A stretch of DNA of 64,000 nt. It comes from JADKIH01 sp031417395. Its GTDB lineage: Bacteria; Bacteroidota; Bacteroidia; AKYH767-A; 2013-40CM-41-45. Positions 18,497 through 28,243 of this stretch are shown here, in pieces. The position numbers and the translations under genes are program-made. The notes under the pieces are model-generated. The model made no database searches, was not told where the DNA came from, and worked only from the letters and a program-made list of their open reading frames with translations. Where the stretch lies: positions 1 to 64,000 of the forward strand of contig JANOVM010000050.1 of assembly GCA_031417395.1 (NCBI GenBank), read 5' to 3'. Each line of letters opens with the position of its first letter. The first letter of the stretch is position 1.

Positions 18497-21400
18497 TTAC
18501 TCATGAAAATCATAGAATAATGAACTTCCGTCAACTTGTTTAAGTGTTTGCCAATGGCCATCAGCATCTTTTTTCTCCAGAATATAATAATCCACACCGT
18601 TTGCCCACCCTTCGTATGGTGTCCAGTTCAAATGAACCTGGCGCAATTCATTCATTTCTCCTTTGAGGATAATGGTTGAAGTGTTTCCGCTTAAATCTTC
18701 TGCAATATCACAGGCGTTAATGACTAAAATTTTATAATAATAATGTTCATGCTGAACATCGACATCGTAATCCATTAAATCAGTTTGAACGGAAGGAACG
18801 CTCTTTAAGTAATTAAAATTAATATTGTCATTCGACTTATAAATGTCAAACTGTGTAACCTTTTCTGGATGTACGGCAGGCAATAACCATTCGGTAAGTA
18901 CTGATTGATTTTCATAAACAGTAGATCTTACAACATCTACAATTTGTCCCTCAAGAGTATTCAATGGAATGGTAACGGATGTGTCACTATACGATGTATA
19001 GGTATTGCCGCAAAGGTCTGTAGCCATTACCTTATAAGCATAGGGCGATGGACAAATAAAGGTGGTATCCAGGAAGGAAGGCGAAGAAGGAGGCAGTGTA
19101 GACAAATACTGGAATTGTTCACCGGGTGCTGCTCTGTATAATTCATAAGTATTAATCGGGCATCCCTGATAGGGCGTCCAGGTTACGAGAATGTTTTCTC
19201 CGGATTGCTGAGAAGAAATATTAATAGTAGTATGTGCTTTTAACATGTCCAGCGGAATGGTATTTCCACAAATATCGATAGCCTGTATTTTGTAGGTGTA
19301 AGAATTTTGAAGTGTATTAAGTCCGATGTCTATGTACTCTGATGTCAATGAATAATTTGTATTATCCATGTTCGTCTCCGTGAAGACCTGTCTGTAAAAG
19401 TTCATTTGCGGATCATAGCGAAAAAGAACATAAGCGGCGAGGTCGATAGCCGGATTGTTTTCCCAAATTATTTTAACAGAACTGTTATCCAAAACGGAAA
19501 CACTTAATATATCCGTTTCATTTGGAGGAGTTGAATCTTGCGGTTGAATCAGGGAATAATACGTTATGGAAGCGGAACAACCGTAGCTATTAGTTATAGT
19601 TAAGCCTACATCGTAAGTTCCGGGATATACGAAATCATATACAGGATTTGCATCCGTTGAAGTTGCTCCATTTCCAAAATCCCAAAGGTATTGTGGTCCT
19701 TCCAGGTTAGTGGAATTGTTGTGAAAGACAGCATGCAGCGGTGCGCAGCCAATAGTATCTGTTGTAGAGAATGCAGGAATCGGAAAAGGAACAACATTGA
19801 CCGGCTGAGATAAATGCGCCGTATCAGCACATCCGTATTGGTTGGTTGCAATCAACTCAACATCATATTTCCCGGCAACTCCAAATAAATGTACAGGATT
19901 GCTTGTAGTGGAAGTATTCCCATCCATAAAATTCCACCTTATGGATTGATAACCTGTAGAGGTATTGGTGAAATTTTCTGTAAATGGAAGGCAGCCTCCC
20001 GGAGCACTTACGGTAAAGGATGCTTTCGGTGCGGGAAGAATAACTACCGGTTGCGGAAATTCGAAGAAGGAAGTACAACCTGCTGTGTCTTGCGTTACAA
20101 GAGATACTGAAAAGGAACCGGAGTCCTGAAAGGTATGTACTGCATTTATTAACGTATCGGAATATCCATCACCGAAATTCCAGCTATAGTCAACAGCGTT
20201 TATAGAATGATCTGTAAAGGAAACTTGCAAAGGCGAGCATCCTTGCATGGAAGATGCCGTGAAATTGGTTATTGGCCCCAATACACGAATGTAGTGCTGT
20301 CGGATGGTTGAGTCAGAGCAGCCTAAGCCATTAAGGGCAACTAAACTGACATCAAAAACTCCCGGCGAATTATATATATGTGTGGGATTAAGATTGGTCG
20401 ATGTGCTTCCGTCTCCAAAGTCCCAAAGGTAATTTGTTGCATCGGTAGATAAATTGGTAAAGGTTACAATAGAGGGCGCACAGTTTGGAAGATTTGTGCT
20501 GGTAAAATCAGCATGCGGCTGACGTATTTTTATTTTTGCCGGGACATACATCGTATCCGGACATCCTATGACAGGGTTGTTGATAACAAGCATGACATCG
20601 TATACGCCTGCTTGTGTGTATGTGTGTGAAGGATTTTGCAATGTTGAAGTACTTCCATCACCAAAATCCCAATAATAGGATGTAGCCATAGTTGATGATT
20701 GGTTGTTAAATTGAATTGTGGAAGGCATACATCCTGAATCAGCGGAAGTAGTAAAGTATGCGTGAAAAACAGGAAAGTTCGGAGCTATAACAGTGTCCTT
20801 ACATCCATGAATATCTGTCATCACAAGAAATGGCCAGTTAGGGCGTACATAATAGGTGTGAACAGGATTTTGGACTGAAGAAGAATCGCCATCTCCAAAA
20901 TACCATTTCCAGGATACAGGATTAGCACTTAAATCCTGAAAAGATGTAGTAATAGGAACACAAAGTTTATTAACTGCAAAAGAAAAATTTGCATACGCTG
21001 TATCCACACGAATGTATTGAGTAAAACTTTTAACACGCGTACACGAACCGCGATAAACAGTTAATGACACATCGTAGACTCCGGCCTGTAAATAATTATG
21101 AATAGGATTGGTTTGTGTAGAATTATTACCATCGCCGAAATTCCAAAGATAACTGTCGGCATTTTGCGAATTGTTGACAAAAGTAATATCCATTCGATTG
21201 CAGCCTTGACGAGCTCCTGTTGTAGAGAAATCAGCAAAAGGAAGGTTGACCTTTATGTCAGGGCTTACAAAATAAGTATGAATACAGCCAATATTATCAA
21301 CAAGTGTCAAGCTAACGTGGTATGTCCCTTCAGAAGTATATAAATGCTTTGGGTTTGAAAGAGTAGATGTTTGTCCATCGCCGAAATCCCATAGATAAGA

Positions 21401-24280
21401 GGTGTAGTTTTGCAGGCTTGTATAAAAAAATACGGTATCCGGACCGCAGACTTCAGTTTCGCTGGCAAGTAATGGACTTACCAAATCCGTGAAAATACTT
21501 TTTGAAATACTGGCACTGCATCCTCCTGTATCGGAAACGGTTTGCGTAATTACAAAGTTAGACAGTGAAGAAGGATAAGCATGAAATGGATTTTGAATAG
21601 TATCTGTTGTTCCATCACCCATATTCCAAAACCAGTTCGTCGCAAACGAAGAAGTATCCGTTATGGCAATCTGTGTATTGGCACAACTTAACGTTGCATT
21701 GTTGATGAATCCGGGAATTGGACCGTATCCTTTTACTATACTGTCCATTTGGAAAACGTTAGTATTTCCTGTTGAGTCGAGCGTAGTTAACGTAACGGTA
21801 TAAAATCCCGGTGTTAAATATAGATGGCTTGGAAATTCTATATTGGATGTATCACCATCACCAAAATTCCAATGCCATGAAACGGATCCCGGAATTTTTT
21901 TTGTAAATGTTATATTCAAGGGGACGCAGCCTTCTTGAACCAAAGGAGTGTCGCTATTTCCCACATCAATATCGGAAGAATCGGGAGCGCCAAAATTGAA
22001 TGGCGGCGGCGTATAGGTCAATGTGCAATTTCCATTTGAAATAGTCAACGTAACATTGTATGCTGATAGAACCTGAAAAACATGCAATGGATCTGCCTGA
22101 GTGGAAGTAGAGCCATCTCCAAAATCCCAAAGCCAGGATGTGGCTCCAACGGAGTTGGCATAAAATTGTACAGGCATTGGAAATACAGTGTCCATTGGTA
22201 TGCCGTAGAATTGAGCTCCGAAGGGTGCGAAGTAAATTCCATTCTTTTGCATACTTGAATAGGTGCAGCCATCGGCAGTTGTAATAGTCAGGGACGCACT
22301 GTGGTAACCGGGAAGAGCAAAAGTATGCGAAGGATTTTGATCAGTACTCGTAGTGCCATCGTCAAATTCCCAATACCAGGAAACTGCATTGAGAGAGGTA
22401 TCTGTGAAATTTGTTACGTAGGGCGGACAAGGAGAGGATGTATAACTAAATCCCGCATAACCGCCTTTTACATTGAAAGTGCTGAAATTACTGATAGTCT
22501 GAGAACAACCGGCCCCTGCTGAAGTTGTTGTCAGAGAAACAGTATACAGACCGGGCACAGTATATATATGTGTTGGATTCTGAAGGGTAGAAGTATGACC
22601 ATCACCAAAATTCCAAAACCAGGCTACTGCCCCTGAATTTGCATTCGAAAATTGAGCCGTGAGTGGTGCACAACCTGAGGTTACCGGCGGGGGTATATAG
22701 TTTGCTGCTGAATTAACAGTTTGTACAAAACCGGGTTTTACTATGCTGTCAACACATCCATTAGGATCTGAAATTATTAATGTAACATCATAAACTCCCG
22801 AAGTTGTGTAAGTGTGTACCGGATTTTGAATGCTGGATGTATTACCATCTCCGAAATTCCACCGGTAACTAACTCCCGGAGAAGGAGAAAATGCTGTAAA
22901 TGTTGTTTGTAAAGGAGGACAGCCTACCCGGGGCCAGGCAGAAAAGAGTCCCTGAGGTTTTGTAACCGTAATAACATTTTGCTTCAATGAACTTGAAGAG
23001 CATCCTGTCGGCCCCCAGCATTGTAGTGTAACGCTGTAGGTTCCTCCATTTGTATATACATGATTTGGATTCGTTGCTGTTGAAGATGTACCGTCTCCAA
23101 AAAACCATTGGCAGGAAGCAAAGTTCGTAGAAGTGTTTGTAAACTGAACGGCCAATGGAGCACAACCCGATGAATTGGAATACGTGAATCCAACTGTTGG
23201 CTTTACTCCGACAGTAATAAAATTATTTTTATAAACTGTGTCAACACAACCGGTGGTAGTAGATACTATTAGTGATACGGAATAATTTCCTCCTGCTGTA
23301 TAAGTGTGTGAGCCGTAATTGAGGAAAGAATTTGTCCCATCGCCGAAGTTCCATTCACTGGATGCAACATTCGAATTTAAATTTGAAAAATTAACTGTTA
23401 ACGGAGCGCAACCGGTGTCAATGTCGACAGAAAAGTCAGCCCAGTTTTTAAAACCGACTCTTATATTTACCGGATTATTCGAAACATCCGTACATCCGAA
23501 TGAATTAGTCACGCTTAGCGATACAGGATAAAAACCCTGGCCTGCATAAGTATGCGTAGGATTTTGAATAGAAGAAGTTGTCTGATCTCCGAATGACCAG
23601 TTCCATATAATACCGTTTTGGGCATTATTATAAAAATGAAATGGGGTTGCAGGATCGCAGCTTGCAGAATCTGTAATAGTAATTGTTGCATCCGGTTTCG
23701 GATGGATGGTAATGTATTGGTTAAGAATTTTTATATCCTGACATCCAAAAGAATTTTCAGCAACAAGTGTTACGGTAAAAATTCCTGAATAGGTATACGT
23801 ATGATTTGGACTGGCTAGCGCAGAGGTAGTACCGTCTCCAAAATCCCAGAGATAAGTCGTGGCGCCGGTGGAAGTATTATTAAAGGAAAATAAATTATTA
23901 CCCGGACAAGAAGAAGTTGTATTTGCACTAAACGATGCTGTCGGTTTGCCAACAACAGTTATAAAATTAGTATACAAAACAGAATCAGAAATTCCGGCTG
24001 CATTTACGGTAATAAGTTTAATAGAATATGTTCCGGGAACAGTAAAAACATTGGATGGATTAGCAAGCGTTGATGAATTTCCGTTTCCTAAATTCCAAAA
24101 CCATGAAACTGCTGAGGTGGTTGTATTGGTGAATTGAACCTTAAGCGGAGCACATCCTGTTGTTTGGTCGACCTGGAAGGTAGGCGCTGCAAATGAGGAA
24201 TGTACACAAAAGCATAAGGAAATGAAGAGGAGCAGCAAGAGCCGCTCCTTTAAGGTTTTTCCTTTATTCCTTTTCAGCAT
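18497..24280 (-). CDS. Giant secreted PKD-repeat protein, apparently C-terminally truncated
   Basis: The 1927-residue product has a signal peptide (cleavage near SFAAP) and 19 PKD domains, each recognisable from a WxFGDG-like core (for example WNFGDG, WDFGDG, variants NLGNG, FDDG, FMDG, FGNG), spaced about 75-95 residues through residue ~1540. About four fibronectin-III-like modules follow. PKD/FN3 chains in Bacteroidota are surface adhesin or gliding-associated proteins that normally end in a CHU_C or type A domain for T9SS export. Here the frame stops after SLFYDFHE, in the middle of the last FN3 module, and no sorting domain remains; the 195 bases downstream do not encode one in any frame. 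It lies 75 bases after a small exported-protein gene on the same strand. Confidence 0.85.
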   Translation of the reverse strand: MLKRNKGKTLKERLLLLLFISLCFCVHSSFAAPTFQVDQTTGCAPLKVQFTNTTTSAVSWFWNLGNGNSSTLANPSNVFTVPGTYSIKLITVNAAGISDSVLYTNFITVVGKPTASFSANTTSSCPGNNLFSFNNTSTGATTYLWDFGDGTTSALASPNHTYTYSGIFTVTLVAENSFGCQDIKILNQYITIHPKPDATITITDSASCDPATPFHFYNNAQNGIIWNWSFGDQTTSSIQNPTHTYAGQGFYPVSLSVTNSFGCTDVSNNPVNIRVGFKNWADFSVDIDTGCAPLTVNFSNLNSNVASSEWNFGDGTNSFLNYGSHTYTAGGNYSVSLIVSTTTGCVDTVYKNNFITVGVKPTVGFTYSNSSGCAPLAVQFTNTSTNFASCQWFFGDGTSSTATNPNHVYTNGGTYSVTLQCWGPTGCSSSSLKQNVITVTKPQGLFSAWPRVGCPPLQTTFTAFSPSPGVSYRWNFGDGNTSSIQNPVHTYTTSGVYDVTLIISDPNGCVDSIVKPGFVQTVNSAANYIPPPVTSGCAPLTAQFSNANSGAVAWFWNFGDGHTSTLQNPTHIYTVPGLYTVSLTTTSAGAGCSQTISNFSTFNVKGGYAGFSYTSSPCPPYVTNFTDTSLNAVSWYWEFDDGTTSTDQNPSHTFALPGYHSASLTITTADGCTYSSMQKNGIYFAPFGAQFYGIPMDTVFPMPVQFYANSVGATSWLWDFGDGSTSTQADPLHVFQVLSAYNVTLTISNGNCTLTYTPPPFNFGAPDSSDIDVGNSDTPLVQEGCVPLNITFTKKIPGSVSWHWNFGDGDTSNIEFPSHLYLTPGFYTVTLTTLDSTGNTNVFQMDSIVKGYGPIPGFINNATLSCANTQIAITDTSSFATNWFWNMGDGTTDTIQNPFHAYPSSLSNFVITQTVSDTGGCSASISKSIFTDLVSPLLASETEVCGPDTVFFYTSLQNYTSYLWDFGDGQTSTLSNPKHLYTSEGTYHVSLTLVDNIGCIHTYFVSPDIKVNLPFADFSTTGARQGCNRMDITFVNNSQNADSYLWNFGDGNNSTQTNPIHNYLQAGVYDVSLTVYRGSCTRVKSFTQYIRVDTAYANFSFAVNKLCVPITTSFQDLSANPVSWKWYFGDGDSSSVQNPVHTYYVRPNWPFLVMTDIHGCKDTVIAPNFPVFHAYFTTSADSGCMPSTIQFNNQSSTMATSYYWDFGDGSTSTLQNPSHTYTQAGVYDVMLVINNPVIGCPDTMYVPAKIKIRQPHADFTSTNLPNCAPSIVTFTNLSTDATNYLWDFGDGSTSTNLNPTHIYNSPGVFDVSLVALNGLGCSDSTIRQHYIRVLGPITNFTASSMQGCSPLQVSFTDHSINAVDYSWNFGDGYSDTLINAVHTFQDSGSFSVSLVTQDTAGCTSFFEFPQPVVILPAPKASFTVSAPGGCLPFTENFTNTSTGYQSIRWNFMDGNTSTTSNPVHLFGVAGKYDVELIATNQYGCADTAHLSQPVNVVPFPIPAFSTTDTIGCAPLHAVFHNNSTNLEGPQYLWDFGNGATSTDANPVYDFVYPGTYDVGLTITNSYGCSASITYYSLIQPQDSTPPNETDILSVSVLDNSSVKIIWENNPAIDLAAYVLFRYDPQMNFYRQVFTETNMDNTNYSLTSEYIDIGLNTLQNSYTYKIQAIDICGNTIPLDMLKAHTTINISSQQSGENILVTWTPYQGCPINTYELYRAAPGEQFQYLSTLPPSSPSFLDTTFICPSPYAYKVMATDLCGNTYTSYSDTSVTIPLNTLEGQIVDVVRSTVYENQSVLTEWLLPAVHPEKVTQFDIYKSNDNINFNYLKSVPSVQTDLMDYDVDVQHEHYYYKILVINACDIAEDLSGNTSTIILKGEMNELRQVHLNWTPYEGWANGVDYYILEKKDADGHWQTLKQVDGSSLFYDFHE

Positions 24281-24355
24281 TATGGTTAGTATTGAGTTAC
24301 ATGAATCTCCGTTATTGCATTGAAGTTTTGCAACGGTTAAGCGGCAAAAATTTGA

Positions 24356-24886
24356 TTATTTAACCTGAACCATCCGGGTACTCTTATCTAATAAGAGAGG
24401 ATTTGTCTCAGGAGCATCGATGGACTTAGGATCCGCTTGTGCTACCAGTTTACCTTCGTTGTCGATTTGTTTAATACGGTATTGAGCCGTACCTGAAATC
24501 GGTTTGGTGTCAACCCAGCTGTAAAGTAGTTCCAGCGGAGAACCAATTCCTTCTTTTAAACCAACGGGTTCGTATTCCGTTCCGTCAACAGATCGTTCGA
24601 TTACATAAATACAATCGTTTGAATTGCTTTTGGCTACCCAATTCAGATAGACCTTTCCTGTATTGTATACGATACTTTGTTTTGCAAATTCAAGTTTACC
24701 TGATTGCTTTACTGCAACGGCCGGTTCCTGAGCAAGTGCACTCATGGCTGCAAAAACGAGTACATATAACAATACAAGTTCTAATGCATACATAAATAAT
24801 TTATTCGATGATGCTTTCGAACGGATAACACGAAAGGCTCCTGAAGTTTGCATTTCGTCAAGTGATTTGGAGATAAATGTTTTCAT
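24356..24886 (-). CDS. Exported protein with one FN3-like domain
   Basis: The 176-residue product has an N-terminal region of about 30 polar residues, then one hydrophobic segment (about 32-52, ending AALSALAQ-like as MSALAQ) and a single beta-sandwich domain: VYLNWVAKSNSNDCIYVIERS, then QYRIKQIDNEGK. This pattern is the FN3-like module often found before T9SS sorting domains, but no sorting domain follows; the protein ends in RMVQVK. It may be a signal-anchored periplasmic protein. It directly precedes the PKD giant and may be cotranscribed with it. I do not know a specific function. Confidence 0.7.
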   Translation of the reverse strand: MKTFISKSLDEMQTSGAFRVIRSKASSNKLFMYALELVLLYVLVFAAMSALAQEPAVAVKQSGKLEFAKQSIVYNTGKVYLNWVAKSNSNDCIYVIERSVDGTEYEPVGLKEGIGSPLELLYSWVDTKPISGTAQYRIKQIDNEGKLVAQADPKSIDAPETNPLLLDKSTRMVQVK

Positions 24887-25213
24887 TTGCTTATGATTTT
24901 AGTAACTTTTGCAATATATACTCTTATAGTGCAGTGTAGTTTGTTGATTTATCCGGCCTTCTTACAACTGTAAGGTTTTTTAATTTTTTGTAGTAAAAAG
25001 TTATGGAAAGAAGCCATTTTGGACTTATTATCACATTAAATAATTAAGTCCTTATAACTTTTCGGCCAAAACGCAGTATTAATGCAAAATCGGTTTTGTA
25101 AAATTTTGCTGATTTTTTTTGCTGAATACATTTAAAAAAATCAGTTCTACTGTATCAAAATCAAAAGAGCACCGTTACACAGCTTTAGAAATCATTACTC
25201 CAAATCAGATATA
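24887..25213. other. Divergent intergenic region
   Basis: This 327-base AT-rich stretch separates the PKD-associated gene (minus) from the gene at 25214 (plus). I see no open frame worth reporting. GGACTTA at 25021-25027 is repeated in inverted form at 25045-25051 and could be an operator. No strong TAnnTTTG element stands out. Confidence 0.3.
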
Positions 25214-26668
25214 ATGGAAACATTAAACAAGACAATTAAAAAATTAAGCGAGCCTGAATATCAGGAATTGTTATCTGCAGTAGCGGGTCGCAAAAACAAT
25301 AAGCCCTACCTCGTCCTGGAAGCGGCTCGTAACGATAGTCATGATGAGAATTCGATGATGGAGAAACTCGGTGTGAATCCGAGTACTTATTATACATTGA
25401 AATCACGTCTCAACGAAAGAATTGCTCAATACCTTTCGCAGAATGTAAAAAATCCGATCAGTGCTTTAAAGGACAAGGTTGCTCTTGTTCCTGCCATGGT
25501 CTTCGGAAATGACCGTGAAGTAGCCATTCGGGCTTTGAAAAATCTGGAAAAACAACTCATTGAATATGATTTATCAAATGAATTAATTGTTGTTTACAAG
25601 GCCCTCGCCAGATTAAGTATGTATAATGGCGATTTTAATTATTATGAAAAGGAGTACAACAGACACGTAGCCTATTCACTGGCTGTTGTTAAAGCGGAAG
25701 ATATATTTTATGACTTTGTAAAACGTTCAGGAAATTATCTTTTGACACGCGATGAAAGAGATAAAGAGGCTGTTCAGGCTGCTTTGCGCGAACTTACCAA
25801 CATCTCTGAATTGTATCAGGGTCACCGATTGTTTGTCATGTTTAATATTGTACGGATTTATTATTTGTGTCTGTTTACTAAACCGGATAATTTAAAGTCA
25901 CTTGAAATGGAAGTTGATTCCATTCTCCAGCAGATAAAAAAGAATTTTGAAAAATATGAGCTTGATACATTTTATCAAAGCATCAAATTCCTGGTAGATT
26001 ATCTTTATTTTGAATACTATCAGCGTACAGGAAATTCAGTAAGAGCAGATCATTACTTTAACATTATTAATAAGGACGTTCCTGAAGTAGCATTCAAGCC
26101 CGTATTCAGTTTTTATGTCACACAGTTTCTGCGCTCTAAAACTGAACGCTTTCTTCAAAACGGAAATGTTCAGGAGCTTACAAACATAAATAGTGAATTG
26201 GAAACAAATTTTGAGACGGATATTTCAGAGCCGTATCCTTGTATTTCTTTCCGACTCTTCCTTGCTGTTGGTTGTTTTTATGAAAATAATTTCTCCGGTT
26301 CGGCCAAAATATTAAATAACCTGAGGAATGAAATGTCAATGAAAAAGTACCTTTTCACAGATGTAGAATATAAACTCTTTCAGGCACTCCAATATTGTTT
26401 TCTTGGCGAAGATGGCTTATGCAGTCAGTTGCTGCATAGTGTTAAACGTCAGATTAACGAAGACGAAACCATGTTTTCTTCTGCTGCTGTCTTTATCAAA
26501 TTATTAAAGGCTGCCATAAAACCGGAAGAATTCAGAAAGAAAGTAAAGCGTCTCACAGAAATATATGAAAACTTTAAAGCTGTCAATACCGGCTCTAACA
26601 ATATTCTGTGGTTTGTAAAAATGGATGAAGCCATGATTCGCAGACTAGCCAATCCAATTAAAGAATAA
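25214..26668 (+). CDS. Uncharacterised helical-repeat protein
   Basis: The 484-residue protein has no signal peptide or membrane segment. It appears all-helical, with a small N-terminal domain (about 1-80) in which MMEKLGVNPSTYYTLKSRLNERI resembles a helix-turn-helix, and a long C-terminal array of helix pairs reminiscent of TPR or PC-repeat superhelices. I do not recognise a named family. It is monocistronic, reads away from the PKD-protein genes across a 327-base gap and ends at a strong bidirectional terminator. A cytoplasmic scaffold or regulator is possible but not shown. Confidence 0.75.
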   Translation: METLNKTIKKLSEPEYQELLSAVAGRKNNKPYLVLEAARNDSHDENSMMEKLGVNPSTYYTLKSRLNERIAQYLSQNVKNPISALKDKVALVPAMVFGNDREVAIRALKNLEKQLIEYDLSNELIVVYKALARLSMYNGDFNYYEKEYNRHVAYSLAVVKAEDIFYDFVKRSGNYLLTRDERDKEAVQAALRELTNISELYQGHRLFVMFNIVRIYYLCLFTKPDNLKSLEMEVDSILQQIKKNFEKYELDTFYQSIKFLVDYLYFEYYQRTGNSVRADHYFNIINKDVPEVAFKPVFSFYVTQFLRSKTERFLQNGNVQELTNINSELETNFETDISEPYPCISFRLFLAVGCFYENNFSGSAKILNNLRNEMSMKKYLFTDVEYKLFQALQYCFLGEDGLCSQLLHSVKRQINEDETMFSSAAVFIKLLKAAIKPEEFRKKVKRLTEIYENFKAVNTGSNNILWFVKMDEAMIRRLANPIKE

Positions 26669-26696
26669 ACTTATATGCTGATTTGGGAAATAGCAT

Positions 26697-26729
26697 AAAA
26701 AAAGGCTGCAAGAAATTGCAGCCTTTTTT
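26697..26729. terminator. Bidirectional terminator
   Basis: AGGCTGCA and TGCAGCCT form a perfect stem around a six-base loop, flanked by an A run on the left and a T run on the right, between two convergent genes. Confidence 0.92.
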
Positions 26730-26743
26730 ATGAGCCAAATATT

Positions 26744-27154
26744 TTAAAAGTTGATTGCCTCCAGATACTTTTCATTCAACGGCTTGTTGACGTATTTTAC
26801 AACCAGCGGATTGGTTGAAGCGCGGTTAATATCTTCAGGACTTATTGAAGAAGAAAGAACAATAACCTTACTGTAGCCTTTTATGCTATCCGGAAGTTTT
26901 TCGTATTCTGCCAAAAAACCAAAACCATCCATGACTGGCATATTTAAGTCGAGAAAAATCACCTGGGGAAGCAGGTCTTCGTTTTCCACGTTTTCCTTCA
27001 GATACTCTAAAGCAGCTTCTCCTGAGTTTTTTACAACGACTCTACTAGAGAAATTGTTGGTCGTTATCATGCGTTCATTGATAAAATTATCGATGTCATT
27101 ATCATCGATAAGGAGAACGATGTTAAACTTGTTTGAATTGCTTGGGGTTTTCAT
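26744..27154 (-). CDS. Single-domain response regulator
   Basis: The 136-residue product is a lone CheY-like receiver. Acidic residues are in LLIDDND (Asp17, Asp18), the phospho-acceptor is Asp69 in VIFLDLNMP, the switch Ser/Thr lies in VIVLSSS and the conserved Lys is Lys124 (YVNKPL). There is no output domain, so it must act by protein contact, for example in a phosphorelay with the hybrid kinases common in Bacteroidota. I start it at 27154 because the longer frame, from 27208, would overlap the tRNA gene. The only histidine kinase in the window is 9 kb away and not obviously linked. Confidence 0.9.
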   Translation of the reverse strand: MKTPSNSNKFNIVLLIDDNDIDNFINERMITTNNFSSRVVVKNSGEAALEYLKENVENEDLLPQVIFLDLNMPVMDGFGFLAEYEKLPDSIKGYSKVIVLSSSISPEDINRASTNPLVVKYVNKPLNEKYLEAINF

Positions 27155-27176
27155 GTTTGGAATGGTGAGCGAGAAG

Positions 27177-27249
27177 TGGTGATGAGTGGAATCGAACCAC
27201 TGACACAAGGATTTTCAGTCCTTTGCTCTACCAACTGAGCTACATCACC
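27177..27249 (-). tRNA. tRNA-Phe (GAA anticodon)
   Basis: The minus strand folds as a cloverleaf of 73 bases: acceptor GGTGATG pairs with CATCACC, the D arm is GCTC..GAGC, the anticodon loop CTGAAAA carries GAA, and the T arm contains GGTTCGATTCC. The discriminator is A and the CCA end is not encoded. Confidence 0.96.
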
Positions 27250-27454
27250 TTCTGGCCCGCAAAAGTATGAAAAAATCATGTCCTCCAAAATTTATTTCTC
27301 TTCAAACCTGAAACTAATTTCTGAAAAAGGTCTTACAGGCTGATTTTCAGTTTACACTAATCCTTTTGCGCAATACTATTGCCTATTGCTTACATTTGAA
27401 TTTGAAAATAATCAAGCACAGCAGGACTGTCCTCTTCATACTATAAATAGAGCA

Positions 27455-28180
27455 ATGAATTTAACGATCGATATTGGAAACACACAGACTAAAATAATTG
27501 TTTTTGAGGATACAATGCCTGCCTTTAGGAAGGTAACAAATACGCTTTCCTTATCTTTCATTAAGAAGGTAATTAAGAATTATTCTATTGAGAATATCTT
27601 GCTTTCATCTGTAGTTAATATTGACAAACCGCTGCTGAATTGCCTTAATAGCCTGAATGGTTTTGAAGTTTTGTCGGTTAAGACCAAACTTCCGATAAAG
27701 AATAAATACAAAACTCCTTCAACACTGGGAAATGACAGACTTGCAAATGCTGTTGCAGGAGCTTTCTTATTTCCGGGTAAAAATGTATTAATAGTCGACA
27801 TTGGTACCTGTATTAAGTTTGATGTTGTAAATGCACGAAAGGAATACCTCGGTGGCAGCATTTCTCCCGGTATGGAAATGCGCTTCAACGCTCTGCATCA
27901 TTTTACCGGTAAGCTGCCCTTAATACATGACTCATCAAAAGTTTTTCTTCTAGGAAAATCTACTCAGGAGGCAATTCAATCGGGCGTAATCAATGGCATG
28001 ACAGAGGAAATCTCAGGCATTGTTCAACGGTATAAAAAGATATATAAAACTTTAACAGTAATTGTGACAGGGGGGCATGCTGAACGTTTTGCCGGAGAAT
28101 TAAAATTCAGCATCTTTGCGGCCGCTGATATGGTAAATATTGGTTTAAATGAAATTTTAAGGTTTAACCGTTCTGTTTGA
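27455..28180 (+). CDS. coaX: Type III pantothenate kinase
   Basis: The 241-residue enzyme phosphorylates pantothenate in the first step of coenzyme A synthesis. It belongs to the ASKHA fold: the phosphate-1 motif is LTIDIGNTQTK at the start (Asp6), NDRLANAVAG is the pantothenate-site segment, and VLIVDIGTCIKFDVV is the phosphate-2 region followed by LGGSISPGMEMRF. I start it at the ATG at 27455, which puts the motif at the N-terminus as in the family; an in-frame TTG upstream would add 23 unrelated residues. It is followed after 63 bases by an outer-membrane protein gene, an arrangement seen in other Bacteroidota. Confidence 0.93.
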   Translation: MNLTIDIGNTQTKIIVFEDTMPAFRKVTNTLSLSFIKKVIKNYSIENILLSSVVNIDKPLLNCLNSLNGFEVLSVKTKLPIKNKYKTPSTLGNDRLANAVAGAFLFPGKNVLIVDIGTCIKFDVVNARKEYLGGSISPGMEMRFNALHHFTGKLPLIHDSSKVFLLGKSTQEAIQSGVINGMTEEISGIVQRYKKIYKTLTVIVTGGHAERFAGELKFSIFAAADMVNIGLNEILRFNRSV

Positions 28181-28243
28181 TTTTTTCGAACGAATAGGAA
28201 AAATTTCACTAAACTGCTGAATACCAATCTTTAATTTCCAAAA

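Noticed and set aside
27155..27208. Longer N-terminus for the response regulator, starting at 27208
   Set aside because: It would overlap the tRNA-Phe gene and adds residues that do not belong to the CheY fold; the ATG at 27154 fits the family.
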